Source of the DNA: Aureispira sp. CCB-QB1
GTDB lineage: Bacteria; Bacteroidota; Bacteroidia; Chitinophagales; Saprospiraceae
Direction: 5' to 3'
Assembly (NCBI RefSeq): GCF_000724545.1
Contig: NZ_JHBV01000003.1
Coordinates: forward strand, 1 to 64,000
Length of the DNA: 64,000 nt
A program made the translations under genes and the position numbers. The notes beneath the pieces were generated by a model, which saw only the letters and a program-made list of their open reading frames with translations, was not told the origin of the DNA and made no database searches. Shown piece by piece: positions 25,891-35,500 of the stretch (positions within the stretch are counted from its first letter, which is position 1; every line of letters begins with the position of its first letter).

Positions 25891-26169
25891 AACTTGTTAA
25901 AGAATTAATTGTATTTTTTGTAAACGATTATTTAAAATCGGGTATTTAGTTATAATAATGCTAATGTGGGCTATAAAGAAGTATCTTGTATCAGTCTATC
26001 TGCGTTACTAATTTGTGGTTTTAATAGAGTAAAAGTATTCATTTAACAATTACAAAAGAATATATGTTCTAGTTATTTAGAATATTAGCTTGTTTAGAAC
26101 ATAGCAAGCTGAAAAACTAAAAAAACAGTGGATTATTTCTAAAATTATCGCATAAGAACGTTCAACAAT
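25891..26169. other. Intergenic region, nothing recognised
   Basis: This is AT-rich sequence between two leftward genes, without repeat, RNA or clear promoter. Confidence 0.35.
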
Positions 26170-27027
26170 CTAAGTTTTATAATTAAAAATTTTTACTCTA
26201 AGCCCAAAAGAAATCATATGTTCGAAAAACCAAAAATTTTGTGTCGCTTTATCAGCTAAAGAAGCTGTTGTTTTAACAGAAGGAAGGTGTATAAAACCAC
26301 CTCTAAGACCTATCTGAAAGTAAAAGTATTGCAAAAGCGTAAAACTTAAATCTAGATTTGTTGCTACTCCAAAACCTGCGACATAAAAAACGTCATTTCT
26401 TTTATTATTCAACAGCTTAGCATTAGTTTTGGGAATGATTAATCCTGTTGAAAAACCTTCGGACAAGTTGATTTCTATCCATTTATTTTCTAAAGCAATT
26501 CCTTTTAGTAAATCATCGTAACGATCGACTCCTATGCTCACATAATTTAAACCATCGGTGTGTTCGTAAGCTAAGAAATCTTCCTTTAAAACAATAATAT
26601 CTTGATGATAGTTGCCATCATAATAGGAGCTGGAGTTTGCAATCTTTCCACTAATTCGTACGGTTTGGTTTTGAGTCACGACATACTTCATGTGGTCTAT
26701 ATTAAAAGAAATATGAAAATTGTCATGAAAAAAATACCCAACTTTTAAATTCGTTTGTGGAATTGTAAATGTTGTGGGATTTAAGTACAAGTCAAAATCA
26801 AACTTTGAGGGTCTATCAGTTGCTCTTACATTGAACAAAGTAAAATCATAATCATCCCCTTTGAAATGAATGTTTGAGTTGCTATAATAGCCTCGATTCC
26901 ATCCAAATGAAACAAAAACTTTCCCTTTATTAGGTCGTATTTTAAAAATATTGGCTTCTTTTTGAGCGATTGACTGGGAGAAGAGCATCATCAAAAAGCT
27001 TAGTGTTATTACGGTTTTCATAGTCAT
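26170..27027 (-). CDS. Putative outer-membrane beta-barrel protein
   Basis: The 285-residue protein has a signal peptide ending near SIAQKEAN (residue 21). Alternating hydrophobic/polar strands follow: GKVFVSFGWNRGYYSN, KVGYFFHDNFHISFNID and LTLLQYFYFQIGLRGGF-like segments, and a C-terminal MISFGLRVKIFNYKT. The last strand ends near the terminus, as outer-membrane barrels do. I do not recognise the family. Two in-frame ATGs (27027 and 27021) are both possible starts. Confidence 0.75.
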   Translation of the reverse strand: MTMKTVITLSFLMMLFSQSIAQKEANIFKIRPNKGKVFVSFGWNRGYYSNSNIHFKGDDYDFTLFNVRATDRPSKFDFDLYLNPTTFTIPQTNLKVGYFFHDNFHISFNIDHMKYVVTQNQTVRISGKIANSSSYYDGNYHQDIIVLKEDFLAYEHTDGLNYVSIGVDRYDDLLKGIALENKWIEINLSEGFSTGLIIPKTNAKLLNNKRNDVFYVAGFGVATNLDLSFTLLQYFYFQIGLRGGFIHLPSVKTTASLADKATQNFWFFEHMISFGLRVKIFNYKT

Positions 27028-27222
27028 ACTTTTATTTTAAATATTTTAAAGTTAAAAAAAGTATGTTTTTCATTCTAACATAAAAATGTGGGTTTATCAG
27101 AAAAAAAAGATCAATTTTAAATTAATGTTGAATTGACCAAAACAAAGTTAAAGAAGCAAGTTTTATATAATTTTTTCTGAAGGATTATTTAAACTCAATT
27201 TCTTTAAAAGGAACAAAAATGA

Positions 27223-28902
27223 TTATGAAAACAATAGCCACAGGCAAACAACAGCTAGCACGACAATAACAATTTGGTAAATTCCTTTGGAGCCTGATAG
27301 ATTGGTAACTTCTGCTTCTTTTTCAGCCAAATCAGAAAGCGCTTGCCCCAATTTTGATTCATTTTCTTTCAGGTTATTCTTTGCTGCTTCTAGATCTGTT
27401 GTCAACCAGTCTACTCGTTTAGATTGTTCGACCAAGTTGTGAATGAGTTGTTGCATTTCTTGACGAGCCTGGATGGATTTCTCTTCCAAAGAGCTAATAA
27501 TCAAATGTTGTTGTTGAATAGAACGCTCGGTGTGCTCCAGCATAGTCATGTAACTATTTTTATCTGCACGATATTGCTTTTGAGCTTCCAAAAATCGAGT
27601 GATGCGCTTGTCTACAAAGATATCCTCAGGGCTGACTGGACGCTTGAGAGTAATTCCTTTGAAAGAAGTACATCGACTCAACGCAACATAAGTTTGTCCT
27701 GTTGCAAATGCTTTTCGACCCAAATTAATAATAACATGGTCAAAAGTTTGTCCTTGGCTCTTGTGTATGGTAATTCCCCACGCAAGTTTTACGGGTAACT
27801 GGGTAAAAGAACCAATAGGTTTGCGTTCAACAGTTTCGGTTTCATGATTCCATTGATAAACGTATTTATGCCAAGTGTGATGAGAGACTGACACAATTTC
27901 AGTTGCCTTTCCAGCTTTGATTTCAACCAATAACTTATCTTCAAAAATTTCTGTGATTCGACCAATAGTACCATTAACCCACTGTTCGTTTTCATCGTCT
28001 TTGACAAACATAATTTGAGCACCAACTTTTATTCGCAACTCCTTATCTGTGGGATAGGCACTACCAACATTGGCAAAGTTGCCTAGCTCTTCAGCATGAA
28101 AAGTCACCAAGGGAGCTTCAATAGCTGCTAGGTTTTCTTCGTTTAGCTGTTTGATAACAGCATTGGTAGAAGCCAAGGTGATTTTAAAGTTAGAAGACAA
28201 TCCTCCTTTGACATCGTATCGCTCGTTGAGCAAATTTAGGTGTTGTTGATCTAATTGATTGACACGAATCGCATTGAGCAAGCTAATAAATTTTTTGTCT
28301 CTTTGGCGATACACCTTAGACAGCTCAACAATTTGATACTGATAATCTCCTTCAAACGCTTTGGCACTGAAAAAATACCTAGAAGTATAATGCGTGCGCA
28401 ATAAATTGACAGTTTCTTTGTCTCGTTCGTCAATAATAGGAGGCAGTTGATACAAGTCTCCAATCATTAAAAGTTGTTTGCCTCCAAAAGGGAGGTTGGA
28501 TCTTAAATTAGCTCTTAAGGATAAGTCAATGGCATTCATTAAGTCGCATCGTACCATTGAAATTTCATCAATAATAATCAACTCAATTTCTTCCAGAAGT
28601 TGAATGGTTGTAGGGGGCAAGGGAGGAATGCCTTTGTCATTGGGCAGATAAGCACGCCATTCAAAACCAAAAAAAGAATGAATGTTTTCTCCACCAACTT
28701 GCAGCGCAGCAAGTTCGGTAGGTGCTAATATGATGTGTTTTTTACTTAAACTCTTGGTTAAATACGTTAAGAGTGTCGATTTTCCTGTACCTGCTTTTCC
28801 TGTTAAAAAAACAGAGCTGGATGTATGTTCAATTAAGCGAATGGCATCTTGTGCTTTTTGATTGTTGCTATATGCCTTTAGTAAATTAGTAATTGAATTC
28901 AT
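27223..28902 (-). CDS. Pif1-like helicase with coiled coil and C-terminal membrane anchor
   Basis: The 559-residue protein has a complete SF1B helicase core. Walker A GKAGTGKST is at 35-43 and Walker B IIIDEIS has DE at 112-113. Motif III is GDLYQLPP (148-155), the SH3-like insert follows, then motif V IHKSQGQTFD (379-388) and motif VI YVALSRCTS (405-413). After the core, residues 455-535 are strongly heptad-like (coiled coil). Residues 541-558 (IYQIVIVVLAVVCLWLLF) are a single hydrophobic helix at the very end. Pif1/RecD2-type helicases act on DNA in the cytosol. A tail anchor would place this one at the inner membrane, which is unusual. Confidence 0.88.
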   Translation of the reverse strand: MNSITNLLKAYSNNQKAQDAIRLIEHTSSSVFLTGKAGTGKSTLLTYLTKSLSKKHIILAPTELAALQVGGENIHSFFGFEWRAYLPNDKGIPPLPPTTIQLLEEIELIIIDEISMVRCDLMNAIDLSLRANLRSNLPFGGKQLLMIGDLYQLPPIIDERDKETVNLLRTHYTSRYFFSAKAFEGDYQYQIVELSKVYRQRDKKFISLLNAIRVNQLDQQHLNLLNERYDVKGGLSSNFKITLASTNAVIKQLNEENLAAIEAPLVTFHAEELGNFANVGSAYPTDKELRIKVGAQIMFVKDDENEQWVNGTIGRITEIFEDKLLVEIKAGKATEIVSVSHHTWHKYVYQWNHETETVERKPIGSFTQLPVKLAWGITIHKSQGQTFDHVIINLGRKAFATGQTYVALSRCTSFKGITLKRPVSPEDIFVDKRITRFLEAQKQYRADKNSYMTMLEHTERSIQQQHLIISSLEEKSIQARQEMQQLIHNLVEQSKRVDWLTTDLEAAKNNLKENESKLGQALSDLAEKEAEVTNLSGSKGIYQIVIVVLAVVCLWLLFS

Positions 28903-29245
28903 TTATTTATCTGGTAAATAACAAGTATTCCTCCTCAAAAAACTCGTTATGTTTTGTTAAATGTTGTTCTTTGATATAGCCAAGTTGTCAAAGGTCTGTT
29001 CTGTTTTAGCTCCCAAAATACACATTTAAAATAGAACAAAAACATCCATCGCAAAAATATTTTAAAGCAAAACAATAGACATTGTCACCAATAGGTTTTA
29101 GGAGTCGAAAGATGTTCTGATTTTTTCTCGGATCAAAAACTTAGTCGCTGGGCTAATTTTTAGACTATAGATATTAAAATCAATAGTAAGAATTAAAAAA
29201 TCATTATTAAAGCAATTGCACCAAAAACACCGTTACAGAGTTGTT
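28903..29245. other. Intergenic region upstream of helicase gene
   Basis: No gene was found. On the minus strand TATTTTTG occurs at 29052-29059, which fits a -7 element, but no -33 partner is present at the right distance. Confidence 0.35.
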
Positions 29246-29283
29246 AAAAAATAAAAATCCTGCTAGTAAATATACCAGCAGGA
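29246..29283 (-). terminator. Intrinsic terminator of the T9SS protein gene
   Basis: On the minus strand, TCCTGCT (29283-29277) and AGCAGGA (29264-29258) form a stem followed by TTTTTATTTTTT. Confidence 0.75.
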
Positions 29284-29310
29284 AATTATGTGCTTTTTTG
29301 TTTTTAGATT

Positions 29311-30978
29311 TTATTCTACTACAATTTGATGACTTTCAACGTTACCATCAACACTTACTTTTAAGACATAAGTGCCTTTAGGAAGACGACTAACATCAAT
29401 CTGACCATTGTAGTTGTCCATTAAGATTTTTGCTTTTGGAAAACCATAGAAATCAAATAATTCAGCTGACACAGTTGCTTTTTTATTAGGCGTATGAGAT
29501 TGGTCGGCTAATTCTAGGTTAATAATTGTAGAAGCAGGATTAGGATAAGCTGTAAAGTAATCCAAAGTAGCTTTGCTACTATTCAAACTTGAAATATTGC
29601 TTCTTTCTGCGAATCCAAAAACATTGTCATCGTCATTATCACATTCTTGCGTGATATTGATTCGTTGATCATACCAAGAAGACCAACCGCATACGTTTTG
29701 AGCTCTAACTCTGAATCGAATAGTTCCCATTTGGTAAGGAAGAAAACGGGCTCTATGTTGCTGTGTTGTCCATGTGAAATTAGTGGTTTGTTGATCCCAA
29801 TCCCAAGTTAAATTGTGACCTCCTGTTGCCTCTGCTTCTATCATATTTTTATCCGCATAAAAATTATTCGAACGGCATAAGTCACAATAAGAATTATCGG
29901 ATGGGAATTGGTCAATAGGAGTTAGCACTAAACCACCACAATTTGGCTTGATAATTACAGGTACACCAACCCCTACTTTCATTCTTTTAACAATTGTTTG
30001 GCTACAGCTGTTGGTGATTGTTCCTGTTAAGAAAACATCGCCTTGTCCAACTCCTGTTAGTGTTACTTGGCTATTAGTCGCGTTGCTTATTGTAACTAAG
30101 GAAGGATTCGAAACAGTCCAATTAACTGTCTCTCCATTTTGCAAACCTGTCATTGTATAAACAGCATTGCTCGCCGAGCAAACGGCACTATTCCCTACAA
30201 TTCGTGCGGTACTAGTAAAAGGACTGATAGAAACTTGGCAATGCAGACTTCTTTGGCGATTGCCTTTAAAAATAGGCACGACGCTTATATTAGACAAAGG
30301 ATAAGTATTAGGAACCAATGTTAAGGTTCTAGAGGTTGTTGTTATAAGACCACTTACTGGAACTCCTGCGGTTGTTGCCCAGCCAGAACCGACATTCCAT
30401 TCATAAGATACACTTCCAGAAACATTATTGGTCTCGGTTACAGAAAAACTAACGGATGATGTTGATCCACAAGAGATGGTTTTGCTTGTTGGAGACAAAG
30501 AAAAACTTGGAGTGCTTGGAGGAGTCGAAGTAGCGCCTTTTTTTAGCGTGTATTCACAAGAGCGATACTCTACACCAGTTAATGTTTTAAGTACTGCAAT
30601 AAGCTTATCACCAGTTGAGATAGAGCTAGCATCTAATGTGAAAGGAGGACCTGCCGAAAAAACTTGAGGAGAATTGCCTCCCCAAAATAATGAACTAGGA
30701 ATAGATGTAAATCCCCGTTGGTCACGAATGCCAGAACTACTTTCTGTATAAATAAACAGTTCTGTTGCTCCCAAAGCATGGTTAAAAGGCTTCTCCATAT
30801 ACACTTCACAATTATACATAACAGAGCTACTAGAACCTAAATCAATTTCCCCACATTCACTAATGGTAGCACCGCCTGAGGTGGGCGTTATGTTTCGTAA
30901 GGTAACAGTTACCTGTGCCATTGACCAAGTAGACATAAATAGCAATAATAATAATTGAATTTTAATTTGTGTTTTCAT
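29311..30978 (-). CDS. Secreted protein with T9SS type A sorting domain
   Basis: The 555-residue protein has a signal peptide (cleavage near SMAQ, residue 21) and ends in a T9SS sorting domain of about 80 residues: FTAYPNPASTIINLELAD, then VSAELFDFYGFPKAKIL and RLPKGTYVLKVSVDG. The middle carries Ig/PKD-like folds (about 170-270 and 270-345) with VSYEWNVGSGW and NWTVSNPSLVTI. Pairs of Cys suggest disulfides. It would be exported and attached to or released from the surface by T9SS. No catalytic domain is seen; an adhesive or structural role is plausible. Confidence 0.87.
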   Translation of the reverse strand: MKTQIKIQLLLLLFMSTWSMAQVTVTLRNITPTSGGATISECGEIDLGSSSSVMYNCEVYMEKPFNHALGATELFIYTESSSGIRDQRGFTSIPSSLFWGGNSPQVFSAGPPFTLDASSISTGDKLIAVLKTLTGVEYRSCEYTLKKGATSTPPSTPSFSLSPTSKTISCGSTSSVSFSVTETNNVSGSVSYEWNVGSGWATTAGVPVSGLITTTSRTLTLVPNTYPLSNISVVPIFKGNRQRSLHCQVSISPFTSTARIVGNSAVCSASNAVYTMTGLQNGETVNWTVSNPSLVTISNATNSQVTLTGVGQGDVFLTGTITNSCSQTIVKRMKVGVGVPVIIKPNCGGLVLTPIDQFPSDNSYCDLCRSNNFYADKNMIEAEATGGHNLTWDWDQQTTNFTWTTQQHRARFLPYQMGTIRFRVRAQNVCGWSSWYDQRINITQECDNDDDNVFGFAERSNISSLNSSKATLDYFTAYPNPASTIINLELADQSHTPNKKATVSAELFDFYGFPKAKILMDNYNGQIDVSRLPKGTYVLKVSVDGNVESHQIVVE

Positions 30979-31538
30979 AAAAATTTGAATCTATGTTAGT
31001 AAAAAAATATCAATACTATGCAATAGTAGCAGCGCAGCTAACTATTGATACAATAAAGGGGTGTTTAAAGTAAATCTTTACTTTAGTTGTGGAGATAAGT
31101 ATTTCATTTTTATACAGAATAAATGGTGGGGAGCTGATAACCATTGATGTTCAAAATTCAAAGAGTAGTTTAAGGTTATTTTGAATCAATGGTTGTAAGA
31201 AGTAGATTTTAAAACTACACAACACTTATAAAGTAAAATGGACTGGTATAGTGTTACTACAAAGTACTTCTTTGTGTTGTTGGCTACTGCAAATGTAGAA
31301 AATAATTTGAATAAAGTAAAGACACATTTTGGGGCGTTCTAAGCTATTCAACGGTTATTAAGAAGTTGCTTATTTTTGAAAATTAAGATTTTAGATTGAT
31401 TAATTAGATATATTCAGGACTAGTTATTTTTTTATATTTTATGTAATTGGAGAAATTTAGGTGCTAAACTGAGTTTTATTTTTATGTATGCAATTGTCTG
31501 ATAAATAAGGTAATGGAGTACAAGTTTTCAGTGAGAAC
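30979..31538. other. Long intergenic region
   Basis: About 560 bases separate two leftward genes. Apart from the short repeat at 31021-31047, it is AT-rich with no ORF or recognisable RNA. It probably holds the promoter of the T9SS protein gene and the 3' end of the porin transcript. Confidence 0.4.
31021..31047. repeat. Short palindromic repeat, compact copy
   Basis: CAATAGTAGCAGCG followed by CAGCTAACTATTG has inverted ends (CAATAGT / ACTATTG). It matches copies at 1351-1420, inside 17937-17960 and, inverted, 39326-39349. Confidence 0.55.
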
Positions 31539-32981
31539 TTATTTTAAAGCAAAATAATAAGTATAACCAATTAAAAGGGTTATGGCATGGTAGTTCATAA
31601 AAGCACTTTCGTTGCGTTCTCCAATTAAAAAAAGTGGGGACTGGATAACAGGTTCTGTAAAATTGACTAACTGACTAAAGCCTTTGTCTCGATGACCATA
31701 GGTGTAGTTGACACCGATACTCATCAAGCTTGCCTTTCTGCGCCATGATATACCCGAAGAAAAATGCCACAAATCAATAGGAGCGCTGACAATCGTTAAG
31801 TCACCTTCTCTGATTCGGTCAGAACGCCTTGCATAACTAAAGTCGCTGCGAAAACCTATGTGCAGACGAATTTTATCAATGATTTGTTGTTCCCAACCAA
31901 TTGCTCCGTTGATAACTTGGTTGGCACCATGATGAATGGTGAAAAAGTCTATGCCAGGGCGGCTCAAAAAGGCAGGAAAAGTAGGTTGGCTAGGGTCTGA
32001 TTCAATCATTTTATACTGTTTGATGCTTGAAAAGTATTCTCCTGTAAAGCTGATTAAACCTGTTTTGTAAACATAGGAAAGGCCAAGCCCTATGCTCAAT
32101 GGGTATTTATATTGTGATTTTAATTGAGTTTGTTCTCCTGTTTGAATTTTATCAACATTGCCAGGAAGATTAGTTTGACTAAGTTCTCTTTGAACCCTAG
32201 ATTCTCCCCATATTGTTATGGAAGGTGAAGAGATGTTGAGACCAAAACGCCAGCCATTAAAACGAGCGTGAAAGCCAGCTTTTAGTAGTCCTCCAATCAT
32301 ATTGGTGCGTGTATGTAGATAAAATGAGTTGGTTGCTATGTCAAATGGAATGTTGTTAGAAATATAGGTCGAATCTCCACTAATAGAACGTGCTGTGTAA
32401 GAAAAAGTATGCCGTTGAGAGCGATAGGTGACAATTGCTGTTAGACCAACAGAAAAATTTTCACTTAATTTATAACCAGCCCCCAAACAAGCCCAAGTTT
32501 CATTTAGGTTATTTCGCAACTCGACACTACCAATATAATTTTCTGCACCAGCTTGATTAGGGTTGAGCTCATAAGTCATCTCATGGCGTTGAGTCATGTC
32601 AATATTAACGTGTTGGCGTGTTAAGATGTTGAAACCTAGACGCCATTTTTTCTCTGGATTTTTAGTTAGCAAACCAGAAATCATTTGTTGATACAAACTA
32701 ATCCTTTGAGAGTTTAAATCTACATTAGTTCCTCCTCCATTACCGATATACAAGTCGGTATATTTATAAACAGAGGTATTTAAAGAAACCGTACTTTGCT
32801 TGATAAACGCTAAATTAGCAGGGTTGTAATAAACGGCACTGTTATCATCCAACCCCGAGATTACAGCACCGCCAAGAAAAGAGGCACGTGCTCCAAATTG
32901 ATTGGTCCAGTAATGTGTATCTTGTCCTTGAAGGTTATGAATTGTTATAAAACATAGAAATAGTAAGAGGTTGTTTTTCAT
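31539..32981 (-). CDS. FadL/OmpP1-family outer-membrane porin
   Basis: The 480-residue protein has a signal peptide (to about residue 19). It opens with the FadL-type plug region: QFGARASFLGGAVISG, then DDNSAVYYNPANLAF (about 46-60). The rest is a long series of amphipathic strands, ending ITLLIGYTYYFALK. FadL-type barrels take up long-chain fatty acids or other hydrophobic compounds. It starts 24 bases after the NrtR-like gene on the same strand, so it may be cotranscribed with it. Confidence 0.83.
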   Translation of the reverse strand: MKNNLLLFLCFITIHNLQGQDTHYWTNQFGARASFLGGAVISGLDDNSAVYYNPANLAFIKQSTVSLNTSVYKYTDLYIGNGGGTNVDLNSQRISLYQQMISGLLTKNPEKKWRLGFNILTRQHVNIDMTQRHEMTYELNPNQAGAENYIGSVELRNNLNETWACLGAGYKLSENFSVGLTAIVTYRSQRHTFSYTARSISGDSTYISNNIPFDIATNSFYLHTRTNMIGGLLKAGFHARFNGWRFGLNISSPSITIWGESRVQRELSQTNLPGNVDKIQTGEQTQLKSQYKYPLSIGLGLSYVYKTGLISFTGEYFSSIKQYKMIESDPSQPTFPAFLSRPGIDFFTIHHGANQVINGAIGWEQQIIDKIRLHIGFRSDFSYARRSDRIREGDLTIVSAPIDLWHFSSGISWRRKASLMSIGVNYTYGHRDKGFSQLVNFTEPVIQSPLFLIGERNESAFMNYHAITLLIGYTYYFALK

Positions 32982-33005
32982 GGTTATAATACTTCTATAA
33001 TGCGG

Positions 33006-33719
33006 TTAAGTATGTCGTTCTTTGGGAGGTGAAATAGCAAATTCAAAACCATTTTTAGTCAATTCTTCGTACTTCTCTTTGTTGAATTTATACAAGAAAG
33101 CAGGGCGATGAGGAACATCCTTCTGGCGTTCTAGTTGTTCCAAAATACCCATTTTTAGGATTTTAGATCGAAAGTTTCGACGATTTAATGCTCTACCTAA
33201 GATAGTTTCGTATAAATTTTGTAATTCACTCAGTGTGAATTTGTCTGGTAATAATTCAAAACCAATGGGTTGGTAGCGAACTTTTGAGTCTAAGCGTTTG
33301 ATGGCCATATCTAAAATTTGGGCATGGTCAAAGGCTAGTTCGGGAACTTCAGATAATTTGAACCATTGAGCGTCTTGTGCATCGGTTGCTGCAGAAGTAG
33401 GGTGTTCTTCTAAATTAATTAATGCAAAGTAAGCAACACTAATGACATGCCCTCTAGGGTCTCTATCCAAACTTCCAAAGGTATAGAGTTGTTCTATAAA
33501 AATATCTCGAACACCTGTTTCTTCCTCTAGTTCACGTTGAGCAGCGGCATCTAAGGTTTCATTTTCTTTGATGAAACCACCAGGAATTGCCCAAGCGTTT
33601 TTGAAGGGTTCGTAAGCACGTTTGATTAATAAAACACGAACATCTGCACTTTTGTCCAATCCAAAAACCACGCAGTCTACGGTTACAGAAGGTTTGTAAT
33701 TTGTTTTATTATAAAGCAT
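33006..33719 (-). CDS. NrtR-like Nudix-domain transcriptional regulator
   Basis: The 237-residue protein has an N-terminal Nudix domain with a full box (48-70): G-x5-E-x7-REL-E-EE-T-GV, seen in GFIKENE and [11 protein letters not shown]-terminal winged-helix-like region follows (about 150-230: [30 protein letters not shown]). This architecture is that of NrtR, which represses NAD synthesis or salvage genes and senses ADP-ribose. The next gene upstream on the same strand is nicotinate phosphoribosyltransferase, which supports this role. Unlike many NrtR proteins, the intact box suggests hydrolase activity may be retained. Confidence 0.85.
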   Translation of the reverse strand: MLYNKTNYKPSVTVDCVVFGLDKSADVRVLLIKRAYEPFKNAWAIPGGFIKENETLDAAAQRELEEETGVRDIFIEQLYTFGSLDRDPRGHVISVAYFALINLEEHPTSAATDAQDAQWFKLSEVPELAFDHAQILDMAIKRLDSKVRYQPIGFELLPDKFTLSELQNLYETILGRALNRRNFRSKILKMGILEQLERQKDVPHRPAFLYKFNKEKYEELTKNGFEFAISPPKERHT

Positions 33720-33738
33720 ATTTTAAGCATATTTTTAG

Positions 33739-33866
33739 TAATAGTTCGTTTTTTTTAGATAAAAAGTACATTTATATTGTGCTGATAATCAATTTTTTAA
33801 CATAAAATACAATAAGTTTTCAACTTGTTGATTATCAATTAAATAAGGTTTTTTGACGAACTATTG
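33739..33866 (+). repeat. TIR repeat element, copy C
   Basis: The element begins TAATAGTTCGTTTTTTTT and ends TTTTTTGACGAACTATTG, in the same orientation as copy B. It shares AGTACATTTATATT, TAACATAAAA and TTGATTATCAA with B but has point changes and small deletions. It lies between pncB and the NrtR-like gene, where an operator might be expected. Confidence 0.7.
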
Positions 33867-33929
33867 TTTAGATAAGAAGGTAAAAATTAATATACCTTCT
33901 TGCTAGATGATTTTTAATAAATTTGAAGG

Positions 33930-35366
33930 CTACAAATAGTGTTGAATCAATTGGAGTTTTTGTTGATTGAGTTGTTGTTCTAATCCCATCGGATACAACT
34001 TGAAATCAACTTGTTGAAACAACTTGACTTGTTCTTGTCGATGCCTTCTGATTTGATGAATAGAAGGACTTTGGTATACTAATTCACCTTTCCTAAAAAT
34101 AGGAATTAGCAAATCTTTAAAAAGCCGATTGTCCGCAACAATTGTTCTGCCATCAAAACTTTGGATTAGAGGAAATAGTTCCGTATTATCTGTATTCCAA
34201 ATCATATCGCCAAAGGGTTGCCCATCGCTCATAAAATAACGACGCACTTGTAAAATGCCAGGTGTTGAAACTTTGTTGGGAGTATTGGATAGTTTTAGTT
34301 TGTACACCCAATCACTTCCTTGTTTCTTAATGGCAGCCAATTTATAAACGCCTCCCAAAGCTGGTTCATCTTTGGCGGTGACCAAATTAGTACCAACTCC
34401 CCAAACATCAATCAACGCACCTTTGGCTTTTAGGTGGCTAATTTTATGCTCGTCTAAATTATCGCTTGCCACAATTTTAGCTTGTTCAAAACCTGCTGCA
34501 TCTAACAAAGCCCTTGCTTGGATACTTAAAGTACACAAGTCGCCACTATCCAATCGAATGCCTAAAAAATTCTGCCCTTTCTCACGGAGTTGTTGCGCAA
34601 CTTGAATCGCTTTCTCAATACCTTTGATACTATCAAAAGTATCCACCAAAAAAATACAATTATGAGGGAGTGTTCTAGCGTAAGCTTCGAAAGCATCTAG
34701 TTCATTATCAAAACTCATAACCCAACTATGCGCATGGGTGCCTTTGACAGGAATATCGTAAATCCTTCCTGCTAGCAAATTGCTCGTGGCTACACATCCA
34801 CCAATATAAGCAGCTCGGCTAGCAGAGAGTCCTCCGTCTATTCCTTGCGCCCTACGCAATCCAAATTCAAGTACAGCGTCCCCGCCCGCAGCAGCTACAA
34901 TTCGAGCAGCTTTTGTAGCGATCAAAGTTTGAAAGTTGAGGCTGTTTAATAGAAACGTTTCAATTAATTGAGCTTGCAATAAAGGACCTGTAACTCTCAG
35001 CAAAGGTTCGTGGGGAAAAACTACTGTTCCTTCTTCTACCGCATCAATATCACAAGTAAATTTTAAATGACTCAAATAATCTAAAAATTCTGGTTCAAAT
35101 AAAACTTGGTTGTTAGATGTTTTTAAACTTTTTAAATAAGCTAAGTCAGAAGGCGTCAATCTAAACTCATTTAAAAAATGAATGACATCCTCTAAACCAC
35201 AAGCAATCGTATATTTAGCCCCAAATGGAGGTTTTCTATAAAAAAGATGAAAGACAGCTTCGTCTTCAGCAGAGCCCGTTTTCCAATAGCCATAGGCCAT
35301 GGTTAATTGATACAAATCAGTCAACAAACCTAAGTTTGTTTGATAACGAGTTTTAAGGTGATTCAT
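33930..35366 (-). CDS. pncB: Nicotinate phosphoribosyltransferase
   Basis: The 478-residue enzyme converts nicotinate and PRPP to nicotinate mononucleotide in the Preiss-Handler NAD salvage pathway. The N-terminal LLTDLYQLTMAYGYW (14-28) is diagnostic. EFGLRRAQG (167-175) and GTHAHSWV (209-216, with the histidine that is phosphorylated in this family) are present, as are FLGIRLDSGDL and VASDNLDEHKI. Length fits the bacterial family of about 480. The gene is cytosolic and the first of a leftward group, with the NrtR-like regulator next. Confidence 0.94.
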   Translation of the reverse strand: MNHLKTRYQTNLGLLTDLYQLTMAYGYWKTGSAEDEAVFHLFYRKPPFGAKYTIACGLEDVIHFLNEFRLTPSDLAYLKSLKTSNNQVLFEPEFLDYLSHLKFTCDIDAVEEGTVVFPHEPLLRVTGPLLQAQLIETFLLNSLNFQTLIATKAARIVAAAGGDAVLEFGLRRAQGIDGGLSASRAAYIGGCVATSNLLAGRIYDIPVKGTHAHSWVMSFDNELDAFEAYARTLPHNCIFLVDTFDSIKGIEKAIQVAQQLREKGQNFLGIRLDSGDLCTLSIQARALLDAAGFEQAKIVASDNLDEHKISHLKAKGALIDVWGVGTNLVTAKDEPALGGVYKLAAIKKQGSDWVYKLKLSNTPNKVSTPGILQVRRYFMSDGQPFGDMIWNTDNTELFPLIQSFDGRTIVADNRLFKDLLIPIFRKGELVYQSPSIHQIRRHRQEQVKLFQQVDFKLYPMGLEQQLNQQKLQLIQHYL

Positions 35367-35500
35367 AAAAGCTTTGAATGATTCTTATTATTTTGTAACT
35401 TTCCCACACAATATAAGGTAGCTTAGTTTTAAATACAAACTAAGAAGCAAATTAAAACAAAAAAATAACAATTAATCGCCTCAAAGAGGTTTATAAAGAA

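Noticed and set aside
27424-27798. 124-codon frame antisense to the helicase gene
   Set aside because: The minus-strand helicase has all its motifs over this stretch; the opposite frame is a by-product.
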